NCBI RefSeq assembly: GCF_009707385.1
Contig: NZ_CP046115.1
Coordinates: 2,046,001-2,110,000 of the forward strand
DNA: 64,000 nt
Reading direction: 5' to 3'
From: Klebsiella oxytoca
GTDB lineage: Bacteria; Pseudomonadota; Gammaproteobacteria; Enterobacterales; Enterobacteriaceae
The notes below the pieces were generated by a model that searched no databases, was not told where the DNA came from, and saw only the letters and a list, made by a program, of their open reading frames with translations. Below are positions 34,581 to 43,417 of this stretch, one piece after another (the stretch's first letter is position 1; each line of letters opens with the position of its first letter). Both the position numbers and the translations under genes were made by a program.

Positions 34581-34976
34581 TTATTCACGGAAAACGCAGT
34601 TTTGCAGGTGAATGCGCAGAGTGGGCGGCCTGACGGGCTCGTCCCGGAAAACAAAAGTACCCACCGCAGCGAATAGCTGAAGCAGGGCAAGGAACAGAAT
34701 AACGGCAGGTAAAGCGCCATCGAAGAACAGTGGCTGCGCGCAGAGCAGGGATTTGGCGCTCAGCTGACAGGGAGAGGGCCCTTGCTCAGCCTCCTCTGAC
34801 GATGGCTGCTGAGACTGTGCGTTGATGGTTGTCTCCTGAGCTACGTAGCCCGTCTTTTCCAGAAAATGGTGTAGATAGACCGCCCGCTGTACAAGACAGA
34901 AAGCCATGACAAGGCAGGTCAAGATCAAAAACCATTTACCGGGGAGCTGGCGGTTGCGCATAGGGTACCTGAACAT
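34581..34976 (-). CDS. ScsA-like small membrane protein
   Basis: A 131-residue protein with one hydrophobic segment near the N-terminus (FLILTCLVMAFCLVQRAVYL) and a second around residues 85-110 (LPAVILFLALLQLFAAVGTF). A short hydrophilic Gln/Glu/Ser-rich loop with PCQLSAKSLLCAQ lies between, and the tail ends RIHLQNCVFRE. Size, topology and position directly before scsB agree with ScsA, first gene of the scs copper-tolerance operons. No enzymatic motif is seen; the Cys residues might bind copper, which is a guess. Confidence 0.65.
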   Translation of the reverse strand: MFRYPMRNRQLPGKWFLILTCLVMAFCLVQRAVYLHHFLEKTGYVAQETTINAQSQQPSSEEAEQGPSPCQLSAKSLLCAQPLFFDGALPAVILFLALLQLFAAVGTFVFRDEPVRPPTLRIHLQNCVFRE

Positions 34977-35201
34977 TTCAGAACCCGTGGATCATAAACA
35001 ATCCTTATCAATCCACAAGAGGCTGGCGTGTAAGGTTTTGTCTGAACTCTGTAATGCAAACGCTTACCGACCGGCAGAGAAGGGGGAAATTCGGATATTT
35101 CATGCGTTGATATTATTTACATGGCTAATTAACCCGGTTACTATGCGCGCCGCTAATTGGTATCGGCACGCCACTGCTGAACTTTACTGATTAGCGCCTG
35201 A

Positions 35202-35276
35202 CCGCCATTAGCTCATCTGGAAGAGCGAACGACATAGGTTGTAGGGAACGAGGTTCGAGGCCTCGATGGCGGCCCA
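35202..35276 (+). tRNA. tRNA-like sequence of undetermined isotype (possible pseudo-tRNA)
   Basis: A 75-nt sequence folds as a tRNA in three of four arms: acceptor CCGCCAT/ATGGCGG (7 of 7), D-stem GCTC/GAGC, T-arm CGAGG-TTCGAGG-CCTCG. It ends in discriminator C plus CCA. The anticodon arm between 35227 and 35248 does not form a good 5-bp stem: one fold gives a loop with anticodon AGG (3 of 5 pairs), another a 3-bp stem with CAT. It is directly followed, 2 nt later, by tRNA-Thr and was probably transcribed with it. It may be a decayed or phage-derived tRNA. Confidence 0.6.
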
Positions 35277-35278
35277 AT

Positions 35279-35354
<76 letters not shown>

Positions 35355-35687
35355 ACTTTTCCTGTTTTCACTCGTTAATTAGCGAATTACAGCGTCTCTT
35401 CTCCTTCTGCCGATATTTATCTCTTTTTTCCTCTGTCTTATTACTATTTCTGCATAAGCGTCAGAGCGTGGGCAATTGATGGTAGTACCTGTTAAGGAAA
35501 GTTTTATTAGTTATTGTTCCGGTAAGTAAATATCTACATTTTTAAGGATTTGACGCTTTACCTAAGCATATCTGAATAATTTCAATGAGAATTTACTTAT
35601 TCGGAATGAGTCGCGTATTTTTCAGAAATTTCATCGCTTTTTATATGATACTCTCCCTCTTTCAAGGAGTGAACGAAGGAAAAAATA
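35355..35687. other. AT-rich intergenic region
   Basis: 333 bp behind tRNA-Thr with no supported gene. A T-rich, pyrimidine-rich stretch (CTCTTTTTTCCTCTG around 35420) may end tRNA transcription. The right part should hold the promoter for the small membrane protein and LeuO-like genes. Confidence 0.4.
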
Positions 35688-35894
35688 ATGCTTTACCGCT
35701 ATGCCGTTTTCTCCAGAAAACACAACACGTGTCATATTCTCCTGCTGTTTACGATTGTGCTAATAAGTTTCGTACATTTGAGCGTGCTGCTGGAAACCGA
35801 TAACACATGGCTGCTGGGGCCGATGGTGATTTATCTGCCTATTTTTTTCCTTTGGCGAAAGGTCTCTGCGATCCGAAGCAGAATCGCTGATTAA
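35688..35894 (+). CDS. Small two-helix membrane protein, unknown
   Basis: A 68-residue protein with two hydrophobic segments (ILLLFTIVLISFVHLSVLL and WLLGPMVIYLPIFFLW) and a basic C-terminal tail (RKVSAIRSRIAD). GAAGGA precedes the ATG. It is 21 bp upstream of the LeuO-like gene in the same direction, so the two are probably co-transcribed. No family was recognised. An overlapping frame starting at 35585 is less likely, because its start lacks a ribosome binding site. Confidence 0.55.
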   Translation: MLYRYAVFSRKHNTCHILLLFTIVLISFVHLSVLLETDNTWLLGPMVIYLPIFFLWRKVSAIRSRIAD

Positions 35895-35915
35895 TGTGCT
35901 GGTGGAGTTCCCTAC

Positions 35916-36869
35916 ATGAGTGAAAATACAACATCTAAACCATCCTCTGAACCGAAAGTCCTGCAGCCTGTATTGCGGAAAGTGGATCTCAACCTGCTGA
36001 CCATTTTTGATACCGTAATGCAGGAGCAAAGCTTAACGAAAGCGGCGCATACGCTAGGTATGTCTCAACCAGCGGTGAGCAGCGCGGTGGCTCGCCTGAA
36101 GGTGCTATTTAAGGACGAGCTGTTTGTTCGTAACGGTCGCGGGATTAAACCGACCGATCGCGCTTTTCAGCTATTTAGTTCGGTTCGACGCGCGCTGCAG
36201 CTGGTGCAAAATGAGCTGCCGGATACGCTCTTCGATCCGCTGGACTGCGAACGCGTCTATCATCTTTGCGTTTGTAGCCCGCTGGATAACTATCTGACCC
36301 CACTTATTTTCAATAAAATCAATGAAATTGCCCCAAGGGTTAGCCTCTCGTTTAAATCGTCGCTAAGTCAACAGGTAATTAATCAGCTCCGCTATCAGGA
36401 AGTTGAATTTGTTCTTGATTACAACAAGTTCAATCACCCGGAATTCACCAGCATTCCGCTGTTCAATGACAAAATGGTACTTGTCGCCAGACGAGATCAT
36501 CCGCGTATTGAATCGCAATCGCCGCTGAGCGAGCAGGAAATTTATCAGGAGCAGCATGCCACGGTAGCGCTGGATCGCTACGCGTCATTCAGCCATCCAT
36601 GGTATAGCTCGGAAGAGCAGCAGGCCTGCGTTGCGTTCCACGGTAACGCGATGGTTAGCGTGCTGAGCGTCGTGTCGCAAACGAATATGGTGGCAATCGC
36701 GCCCGAGTGGCTGGCCAAAGAGTTTGAAGATAAGTTCGCGCTTCAGCTGCTGCCATTGCCTTTAGAAATGAACAGCCGCACCTGTTATCTTTCGTGGCAT
36801 GAAACGGCAGGACAGGAGAGAAGCCACCGCTGGATGGCGGAATTGTTGATTAAAATTTGTCAGCGCTAA
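35916..36869 (+). CDS. LysR-family regulator, LeuO paralogue
   Basis: A 317-residue LTTR. The N-terminal region [42 protein letters not shown] is LeuO-like almost residue for residue, as are [20 protein letters not shown] and the ending [19 protein letters not shown]. LeuO is a global antagonist of H-NS that opens silenced genes. The central effector region differs, and it is not next to leuABCD, so it is a paralogue rather than LeuO itself. A good terminator follows. Targets are unknown; the neighbouring scs or kfu genes are possible. Confidence 0.85.
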   Translation: MSENTTSKPSSEPKVLQPVLRKVDLNLLTIFDTVMQEQSLTKAAHTLGMSQPAVSSAVARLKVLFKDELFVRNGRGIKPTDRAFQLFSSVRRALQLVQNELPDTLFDPLDCERVYHLCVCSPLDNYLTPLIFNKINEIAPRVSLSFKSSLSQQVINQLRYQEVEFVLDYNKFNHPEFTSIPLFNDKMVLVARRDHPRIESQSPLSEQEIYQEQHATVALDRYASFSHPWYSSEEQQACVAFHGNAMVSVLSVVSQTNMVAIAPEWLAKEFEDKFALQLLPLPLEMNSRTCYLSWHETAGQERSHRWMAELLIKICQR

Positions 36870-36880
36870 TATCTCTCAAG

Positions 36881-36912
36881 AAATACCTGGTCCTGTGCCA
36901 GGTATTTTATTA
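36881..36912 (+). terminator. Terminator of the LeuO-like gene
   Basis: A 10-bp perfect stem AAATACCTGG / CCAGGTATTT with a 7-nt loop and a T-rich tail, 12 bp behind the stop codon. Confidence 0.88.
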
Positions 36913-37521
36913 TTGATTATTTAATACTGGCTTAATATTTAATTTAACGATTCCATTTTTTATTTCGTCAGGATCCGCCGATGAAAGACGTCATGCCTGG
37001 ACCTCACTAAAATATCTATTTCCATAATACCTTTCATTTCTCAGCGATACTGGCCTTGCAAAACCATCACATATAATCAACTTTGACGTTAGCCGCATTG
37101 CGCCTGGGGTACACCGCGATTGGGCATTGCCGGGTAACGGCTGGGTTTTATGACCACGCCGGCGAATTTTCCTTCTCTGCCTTCAGGCATCAGAGGGACC
37201 ATGAGCCTTGTAAGGCTTTAAAAGAGAGCAGCGCTATCGGCTTTTCGCCATATGCTTATTATGGTTTTCAGTATAATTTTACCGGCTGTTTCGCCGCTGA
37301 AAGCGGAATTATTCCTGCAGACGTCCTGGTGGTTAGCGTGCACCTGGGGTTTCGCTAATCCGCCATCGCGGCGCCGTGAACCCTATTCCTTATAATTAAT
37401 AGCGTTAAGAAACGGATGTGTCTTAAGGTTATTTTAATGTTGTTGATAGCCATTCTTTTTTTATAGCATTTTCCTGTTCCTGTACGCCTGCTTTCAGTAC
37501 ATTTCGCTCTTTTTATTAGAT
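36913..37521. other. Long intergenic region before the iron transporter
   Basis: About 610 bp with no gene that can be supported. A rightward open frame at 37083-37358 lacks an ATG start with ribosome binding site and resembles no known family. A T-rich stretch near 37440-37520 is AT-rich promoter-like DNA ahead of the Fur-box candidate. Confidence 0.4.
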
Positions 37522-37540
37522 GGTAATTGTTTGCATTATC
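37522..37540 (-). promoter_or_regulatory. Possible Fur box
   Basis: Read on the minus strand, GATAATGCAAACAATTACC matches 14 of 19 positions of the Fur consensus (GATAATGATAATCATTATC). It lies about 80 bp upstream of the ferric-iron binding protein gene, where iron repression is expected. Confidence 0.5.
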
Positions 37541-37618
37541 ATTCACATTTCTATGTGATTTAATCCTCTCCGGCCGGCTGCCAGTTTTAATTCGCCCACA
37601 TATATTAAGGATTAGCTC

Positions 37619-38635
37619 ATGCGTTTTCGCCTGGTGTCTTATTGTTCCGCTGCACTGATTGCTTCTTCCGCATTTATTGCCCCATCGGTTCTGGCTGCGA
37701 CCAGCGGTGACGGGATTGTCGTTTATAACGCCCAGCATGAAAATCTGGTCAAGTCCTGGGTTGACGGCTTTACCAAAGAGACGGGAATTAAAGTGACGCT
37801 GCGTAACGGCGGCGACAGCGAGCTGGGTAACCAGCTGGTGCAGGAGGGAGCCGCATCCCCGGCGGATGTCTTCCTGACGGAAAACTCACCGGCCATGGTG
37901 CTGGTGGATAACGCGAAGCTGTTTGCGCCGCTGGCTGCCGAGACCCTTCAGCAGGTCGCGCCGGAATACCGTCCTGAACACGGACGCTGGATTGGCATTG
38001 CCGCCCGCAGCACCGTATTCGTCTACAATCCGGCGAAAATCAGCGAAGCGCAGCTGCCGAAATCTTTGATGGATCTGGCGCAACCTGAGTGGAAAGCGCG
38101 CTGGGCCGCGTCGCCGTCCGGCGCGGACTTCCAGGCTATCGTCAGCGCGATGCTGGCGCTGAAAGGCGAGCAGGCTACGCTCCAATGGCTGAAAGCGATG
38201 AAAACCAATTTTGTCGCCTACAAGGGAAATAGCACGGTCATGAAGGCGGTTAATGCCGGGCAGATTGACGGCGGCGTTATCTATCATTACTACCGTTTCG
38301 TTGACCAGGCGAAAACCGGTGAGAACAGTAAAAATACCCGCCTCTATTATTTTAAAAACCAGGATCCGGGCGCTTTTGTCAGCATCTCCGGCGGCGGCGT
38401 TCTGGCATCCAGCAAACACCAGCAACAGGCACAGGCCTTTATCAAGTGGATCACCGGCAAACAGGGACAAGAGCAGCTGCGCACCAACAACGCCTTTGAA
38501 TATGCCGTTGGCGTCGATGCCGCGTCTAACCCGAAACTGACGCCGCTGAAAGCGTTAGACGCGCCGAAGGTCGAGCCGTCTACCCTGAACAGCAAAAAAG
38601 TGGTCGATTTAATGACCCAGGCTGGCCTGCTGTAA
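37619..38635 (+). CDS. kfuA: Ferric iron ABC transporter, periplasmic binding protein (KfuA/SfuA-like)
   Basis: A 338-residue FbpA-type ferric-ion-binding protein. A signal peptide ends at VLAA near residue 26. The mature part opens GDGIVVYNAQHENLVKSW and contains the paired tyrosine ligands in GVIYHYYRFVDQ. It binds free Fe3+ in the periplasm and hands it to the KfuB permease. It heads a tight three-gene operon and has a Fur-box candidate upstream. Klebsiella kfuABC and Serratia sfuABC share this organisation; kfu is a variable locus linked to invasive K. pneumoniae strains. Confidence 0.9.
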   Translation: MRFRLVSYCSAALIASSAFIAPSVLAATSGDGIVVYNAQHENLVKSWVDGFTKETGIKVTLRNGGDSELGNQLVQEGAASPADVFLTENSPAMVLVDNAKLFAPLAAETLQQVAPEYRPEHGRWIGIAARSTVFVYNPAKISEAQLPKSLMDLAQPEWKARWAASPSGADFQAIVSAMLALKGEQATLQWLKAMKTNFVAYKGNSTVMKAVNAGQIDGGVIYHYYRFVDQAKTGENSKNTRLYYFKNQDPGAFVSISGGGVLASSKHQQQAQAFIKWITGKQGQEQLRTNNAFEYAVGVDAASNPKLTPLKALDAPKVEPSTLNSKKVVDLMTQAGLL

Positions 38636-38658
38636 TCGCCCGGTAGAGTGAACACGCC

Positions 38659-40233
38659 ATGTCTTCTCTGAGTTTCGCGCTCGGGAAAAAAGCACAACGC
38701 CTGCCCGAGCGCCGGCGTCCTGCTTTTCCGATGATCGCTTTAGCCGTACTGTTTTCTCTGCTGGCGCTCCTGCCGCCGGGCTTTGTCATTGCCACAGGAA
38801 TTGATACTGGCTGGGAGACAATCCAGGCGCTGGTCTTTCGTCCGCGCGTCGCTGAGCTGCTGAGCAACACGCTGTGGCTTATCGCGCTGACGGTACCCCT
38901 TTGCATTGCGCTGGGCGTAGGCCTGGCCTGGCTAACGGAGCGCACTTTGCTGGCGGCACGGCGAGTCTGGTCGGCTCTGGCGGTTGCGCCGCTGGCGATC
39001 CCGGCCTTTGTGCAAAGCTACGCCTGGGTCAGCGCGGTACCGTCAATGCACGGCCTTTCAGCCGGAGTTTTTCTTTCGCTGCTGGCCTATTATCCCTTTA
39101 TCTATATGCCGGTTGCCGCCGTCCTGCGGCGTCTTGATCCGACGCTGGAAGATGTTGCCGCCTCATTAGGTACGCCACCGTGGCGGATCTTTTTTCGCGT
39201 GGTTTTGCCGCAGCTCCGGCTGGCGATATGCGGCGGCGCGCTGCTGGTGGCTCTGCATCTGCTGGCGGAGTTCGGCCTGTTCGCGATGGTGCGTTTTGAC
39301 ACCTTTACCACCGCTATCTATGACCAGTTCCAGTCAACCTTTAGCGGCCCGGCGGCGAACATGCTGGCCGGAGTGCTGGCGCTCTGCTGCCTGGCGATTT
39401 TACTGCTGGAGGGCGCGTCGCGGGGAAAAGCGCGCTATGCGCGTATTGGCTCAGGAGCCGCGCGCGAACAGCAGCGGCGGCCGCTGGGGCGCTGGGCTAC
39501 GCTGCCGTTACAGCTCGCGCTGCTGACCCTGGTAATGCTGGCGCTGGGGGTACCGCTGATTGTGCTCTGCCGCTGGCTATGGCTGGGTGGCGTGGCGAAC
39601 TGGCTGAACGCCGATCTCTGGCTCTCCCTGCGCCAGACGCTGCTGCTCGGCGCGGTTGGCGCGCTCCTCACCACCGTCTGCGCAATTCCTGTCGCCTGGC
39701 TGGGCGTTCGCTATCCGCAGCGCGTTTTTCGCCTGCTGGAGGCGTGTAACTACATCGCCAGCTCTCTGCCCGGCATCGTGACGGCACTGGCGCTGGTGAC
39801 GATCGCCATTCACTACGCGCGGCCAATTTATCAGACCGAGGTGACGCTGCTTCTTGCCTGGCTGCTGATGTTTATGCCCAGAGCGCTGGTCAACCTGCGC
39901 GCCGGGATCGCTCAGGCCCCGGTCGAGCTGGAAAACGTGGCCCGCAGCTTAGGCCGCAGCCCCGGTCGGGCGCTGTGGAGCGTGACCATGCGGCTGGCGG
40001 CGCCGGGCGCGGCGGCAGGGGCGGCGCTGGTATTCCTCGGCATAACTAATGAACTGACCGCCACGCTGCTGCTCTCTCCGCTCGGCACCCGCACGCTGTC
40101 GACCGGCTTCTGGGCGTTAACCAGCGAAATTGACTATGTCGCCGCCGCGCCTTACGCGATGCTGATGATTCTGCTATCGCTGCCGCTGACCGGTATTCTC
40201 TATATTCAGTCGAAAAAAATCGCAGGTTTGTAA
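38659..40233 (+). CDS. kfuB: Ferric iron ABC transporter permease (KfuB/SfuB-like)
   Basis: A 524-residue fused permease with two BPD_transp_1 halves and about 12 membrane segments. Each half has an EAA loop for contact with the ATPase: [22 protein letters not shown] and [21 protein letters not shown]. This is the FbpB/SfuB layout. It starts 23 bp after the binding protein gene and ends 1 nt before the ATPase gene. Confidence 0.92.
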   Translation: MSSLSFALGKKAQRLPERRRPAFPMIALAVLFSLLALLPPGFVIATGIDTGWETIQALVFRPRVAELLSNTLWLIALTVPLCIALGVGLAWLTERTLLAARRVWSALAVAPLAIPAFVQSYAWVSAVPSMHGLSAGVFLSLLAYYPFIYMPVAAVLRRLDPTLEDVAASLGTPPWRIFFRVVLPQLRLAICGGALLVALHLLAEFGLFAMVRFDTFTTAIYDQFQSTFSGPAANMLAGVLALCCLAILLLEGASRGKARYARIGSGAAREQQRRPLGRWATLPLQLALLTLVMLALGVPLIVLCRWLWLGGVANWLNADLWLSLRQTLLLGAVGALLTTVCAIPVAWLGVRYPQRVFRLLEACNYIASSLPGIVTALALVTIAIHYARPIYQTEVTLLLAWLLMFMPRALVNLRAGIAQAPVELENVARSLGRSPGRALWSVTMRLAAPGAAAGAALVFLGITNELTATLLLSPLGTRTLSTGFWALTSEIDYVAAAPYAMLMILLSLPLTGILYIQSKKIAGL

Positions 40234-40234
40234 C

Positions 40235-41263
40235 ATGCTCGAACTCTCCTCTATCTCCAAATCTTTCGCCGGTACGCGGGTGCTTGATGGCCTGAATCTG
40301 ACGGTGGCCGCGGGCAGCCGGACGGCGATTGTTGGCCCCTCCGGCTCCGGCAAAACCACGCTGCTGCGGATCCTCGCGGGGTTCGAAACGCCGGATGGCG
40401 GGCGCATTGTCATGCAGGGACGTACGCTGTTTACGCAGGGAACATTTATCCCCGCCCACCTGCGCGGGGTGGGCTTCGTGCCGCAGGAAGGCGCGCTGTT
40501 CCCGCATCTGAACGTCGCGGACAATATTGCCTGGGGGCTGGACGGCAGCCGTCAGGAGAAATACCGGCGGGTAGCGGCGTTGATGGAGATGGTCTCGCTG
40601 GACGGCCAGCTGGCGAGCCACTGGCCGCATGAAATCTCCGGCGGTCAGCAGCAGCGCGTGGCCCTGGCGCGAGCGCTGGCGCAGCGCCCGGCGCTGATGC
40701 TGCTTGATGAACCCTTTTCGGCGCTCGACACCGGGCTGCGCGCAACCACGCGCAAAGCGACCGCGGACCTGCTGGAACAGGCCGGGATAGCTTCGATCCT
40801 GGTGACGCACGACCAGAATGAAGCGCTCTCATTTGCCAGCCAGGTTGCGGTAATGCGTCAGGGGCGTTTTGCCCAGGTCGGCACGCCGTATGAGGTATAC
40901 AGCCGCCCCGTTGATGAAGAGACCGCGCTGTTTCTTGGCGATGCGCTGATGCTGCCGGCCGAGTTTCACGGAGGCCGCGCGCGCTGCGCGATTGGCGAGA
41001 TATCAACCGACAGTCCTGACGCCGCCGGCCCGGGTAGGGTGATGCTGCGCCCTGAACAATTGGTCATTTCAGCCTGTCCACCGGATGAATCAGCGCTGAC
41101 CATCCGCGACGTCGATTTTAGCGGCCATTTATCCACGTTAACGCTGACCATGCCCGGCCTGCGTGAGCCGCTGCTCGTCAAAACCGTCAGCCAGCAGGTG
41201 TGGCGGCCGGGAGCAACGGTGCGCATTGACGTCAAAGATAAAGCTCGCGTTTTTGCTGGCTAG
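40235..41263 (+). CDS. kfuC: Ferric iron ABC transporter ATPase (KfuC/SfuC-like)
   Basis: A 342-residue FbpC-type ATPase: Walker A GPSGSGKTT, Q-loop FVPQEG, signature SGGQQQR, Walker B LMLLDEPFSALD, H-loop LVTHDQNEAL, and a C-terminal TOBE-like regulatory region from about residue 235. It powers ferric import. Its stop lies only 10 bp from the stop of the convergent hpxE, and no terminator fits between them, so the two transcripts probably overlap at their ends. Confidence 0.93.
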   Translation: MLELSSISKSFAGTRVLDGLNLTVAAGSRTAIVGPSGSGKTTLLRILAGFETPDGGRIVMQGRTLFTQGTFIPAHLRGVGFVPQEGALFPHLNVADNIAWGLDGSRQEKYRRVAALMEMVSLDGQLASHWPHEISGGQQQRVALARALAQRPALMLLDEPFSALDTGLRATTRKATADLLEQAGIASILVTHDQNEALSFASQVAVMRQGRFAQVGTPYEVYSRPVDEETALFLGDALMLPAEFHGGRARCAIGEISTDSPDAAGPGRVMLRPEQLVISACPPDESALTIRDVDFSGHLSTLTLTMPGLREPLLVKTVSQQVWRPGATVRIDVKDKARVFAG

Positions 41264-41273
41264 CGCGATAAGA

Positions 41274-42242
41274 CTATAAATCAATACACAGGTTCGCCGA
41301 CCGGCTACGCGAGCAGCACAGGGCAATCTGCTGCGTGCTGGCGGATTTCTCCGCCTCCGACTGCACGGTGTCTCGGTGGTCGATAACCCCCTCAATGACC
41401 GGCGTCAGGCAGACGCCGCAAATTCCCATTTCACAGGAGAGCGGAACGGCGACGCCGTTCTCCTTGAGTACCTGAGCAATGGTTTTATCCGCAGGAACCG
41501 GCCAGCGTTCACCCGTGGAAGCAAGCGTCACGCTAAAAGTTTCTCCCTGCGGGGCTGCGGCTGGCGTGGCGACGGGCTGGAAGGCTTCGCTATGGATCAG
41601 CATTTCCGCCCAGCCCTGTTCCAGAGCGGTCCGACGCGCGGCGGCCATAAATCCCTCTGGCCCGCAGAGATAAATCGGATGTCCGGTATGCGTATTGTTC
41701 AGCGCGGCGGCTAAATGTTGCCGGGCGCTGTCTCCTTCGCTTGAGTAGTGAATCACCACGCTTTCGGTGCTGAACCGCCGCTGCAGTTCGCGCACAAACG
41801 CCCCCTGCGAGCGGCTTTTCAGATAGTAGTGCAGCGTAAACGGCACGCCTTCAGCGTCCAGCCTTAGCACCATCGCATACAGCGGCGTAATCCCGATGCC
41901 GGCGGCCAGCAGCGTTACCCGCTCAGCCGCCTGTAAAGCAAACAGGTTTCGTGGGCGAGAAATCAACAGCGTCTGACCGGGGCGCAGCTGCTGGTGGATG
42001 TAGCGCGAGCCGCCGCGGGAAGACTTTTCCAGCGCCACGCAGATCAGATACCCGTCGTCGGCGCTCTGCGGGCCGGTAAGCGAATACTGGCGAATCACGC
42101 CGCACGGCAGATGAAGGTCAATATGCGCGCCTGGCTGCCAGGCGGGGAGCGGCTGACCGTTTTGCGCGACCAGCCGTACGGCAAGGCTCTGGCTGCCCTG
42201 ACGCCACAGGCCGTCAACGATAACCTCTAAGATATCGCTCAT
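41274..42242 (-). CDS. hpxE: Hypoxanthine oxygenase reductase component HpxE
   Basis: A 322-residue phthalate-dioxygenase-reductase-type protein: FMN-binding domain (RQYSLTGPQS), NAD domain (LLAAGIGITPLYAM, YLCGPEGFMAAAR) and C-terminal plant-type [2Fe-2S] ferredoxin domain (CEMGICGVCLTPV plus a Cys in QIALCCSR). It passes electrons from NADH to the Rieske oxygenase HpxD, encoded 13 bp upstream. HpxDE is the two-component enzyme that replaces xanthine dehydrogenase for hypoxanthine-to-xanthine oxidation in Klebsiella. Confidence 0.92.
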   Translation of the reverse strand: MSDILEVIVDGLWRQGSQSLAVRLVAQNGQPLPAWQPGAHIDLHLPCGVIRQYSLTGPQSADDGYLICVALEKSSRGGSRYIHQQLRPGQTLLISRPRNLFALQAAERVTLLAAGIGITPLYAMVLRLDAEGVPFTLHYYLKSRSQGAFVRELQRRFSTESVVIHYSSEGDSARQHLAAALNNTHTGHPIYLCGPEGFMAAARRTALEQGWAEMLIHSEAFQPVATPAAAPQGETFSVTLASTGERWPVPADKTIAQVLKENGVAVPLSCEMGICGVCLTPVIEGVIDHRDTVQSEAEKSASTQQIALCCSRSRSANLCIDL

Positions 42243-42255
42243 GATAATTCTCCGC

Positions 42256-43293
42256 TTACACGAGGAAAAAATCGCCGAAGCCCATTTTCTTTAGCCCGCG
42301 TCGATAGGCGATAGAGCTGCGATCGGCGGGGATATGCGCTTCAAGGGTTAAATCCAGCGGTAATCTTTCCGGACGCTGGGTCTCCACCATCAGGCGATCT
42401 TCCTCAAAGACGCGCAGGTTAAAGGCGTAAACGTCCTCCACCGGCACGTGCAGATCGAAATTGCGCGCGATGGGCGCGAACATCCGGGTTATCCGCGAGG
42501 AAACCGGCGAGGCGGCGTTCATAATCACCAGCCTGGCGTCACCGGGAAAATGAATCGTCAGGGTGGCGGTAAACGGCAGATGCATCTCAAAATGACGCAG
42601 CCACTGGAAGCCCTCAGGTGCACGAAATTCAGAGCTGGCGGGATAATTGCCGACTGAACTCCAGTAATCGGCGATAAAACCAAACGCCGTCTCCTGCGGA
42701 GTGTAATTTGGCACCAGCTGGTTATCCGGATCGGCGAAGGTATCGGTATGGATCCAGGCAAAATGAGCGACATCCAGAAAGCCCTCAACCTGACGGCCCG
42801 CAAAGCCGTTGACTTCAAAGGCCGGGCAATTGATTTGCTGAAAGCCATCGTCGTGCCAGTGCGGCATCACCGGCAGCGGCAGCGGGTTTTCCGCATCGAA
42901 GGCCAGGCAGGTCCAGATCAGGCCATAGCGTTCCTCCACCGCAAAGCTGGTGAGGTTGAGCTTCGCCGGTACCGGCTGGTCGGGGCTGGAAGGGATGCGG
43001 TTGCAGCGGCCATCCTCACCGAAGCGCAGGCCGTGGTACGGGCAGACAATCCCTTCTTCATCGTGAAAACCGAGCGTCAGCGGTACGCCGCGATGGGGGC
43101 AGACGTCGCGTGCAACTACCACCTGGCCCTTAATACGATAGATAACCAGCTGTTCATCAAGCAGCGTGGCTTTTACCGGCGCGGGGCCGATATCGCAGGC
43201 GCGGGCGACCGGGTGCCAGCATTTTGCCAGCCGCAGCCAGTCTTCTGGCTCAAAGGTGCAATGGGCGGGTGGGCTGGGCTGTGGTTTGTTCAT
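42256..43293 (-). CDS. hpxD: Rieske-type hypoxanthine oxygenase HpxD
   Basis: A 345-residue Rieske non-haem iron oxygenase. CPHRGVPL and CPYHGLRFG bind the [2Fe-2S] cluster (about residues 65-90), and the mononuclear iron site lies in EGFLDVAHFAWIHTDTF. With HpxE it oxidises hypoxanthine. It starts the hpxDE operon, divergent from the LysR-type hpxR that activates it in Klebsiella (published for K. pneumoniae/oxytoca). Confidence 0.93.
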   Translation of the reverse strand: MNKPQPSPPAHCTFEPEDWLRLAKCWHPVARACDIGPAPVKATLLDEQLVIYRIKGQVVVARDVCPHRGVPLTLGFHDEEGIVCPYHGLRFGEDGRCNRIPSSPDQPVPAKLNLTSFAVEERYGLIWTCLAFDAENPLPLPVMPHWHDDGFQQINCPAFEVNGFAGRQVEGFLDVAHFAWIHTDTFADPDNQLVPNYTPQETAFGFIADYWSSVGNYPASSEFRAPEGFQWLRHFEMHLPFTATLTIHFPGDARLVIMNAASPVSSRITRMFAPIARNFDLHVPVEDVYAFNLRVFEEDRLMVETQRPERLPLDLTLEAHIPADRSSIAYRRGLKKMGFGDFFLV

Positions 43294-43417
43294 GGCTTCT
43301 CTTCCTGCTCACAAAAGCATTTGTTTAATTGTTGTGAGTTTATTGTTGCCATATTAGGGTGTTGACATCCATCAGCAATAATTCAGCTGGCTGTTGCAAA
43401 AAAGAGTACAGGTAAAG

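Noticed and set aside
37083..37358. A 91-codon frame before kfuA
   Set aside because: No ATG with ribosome binding site, no recognisable family; kept only as part of an intergenic region.
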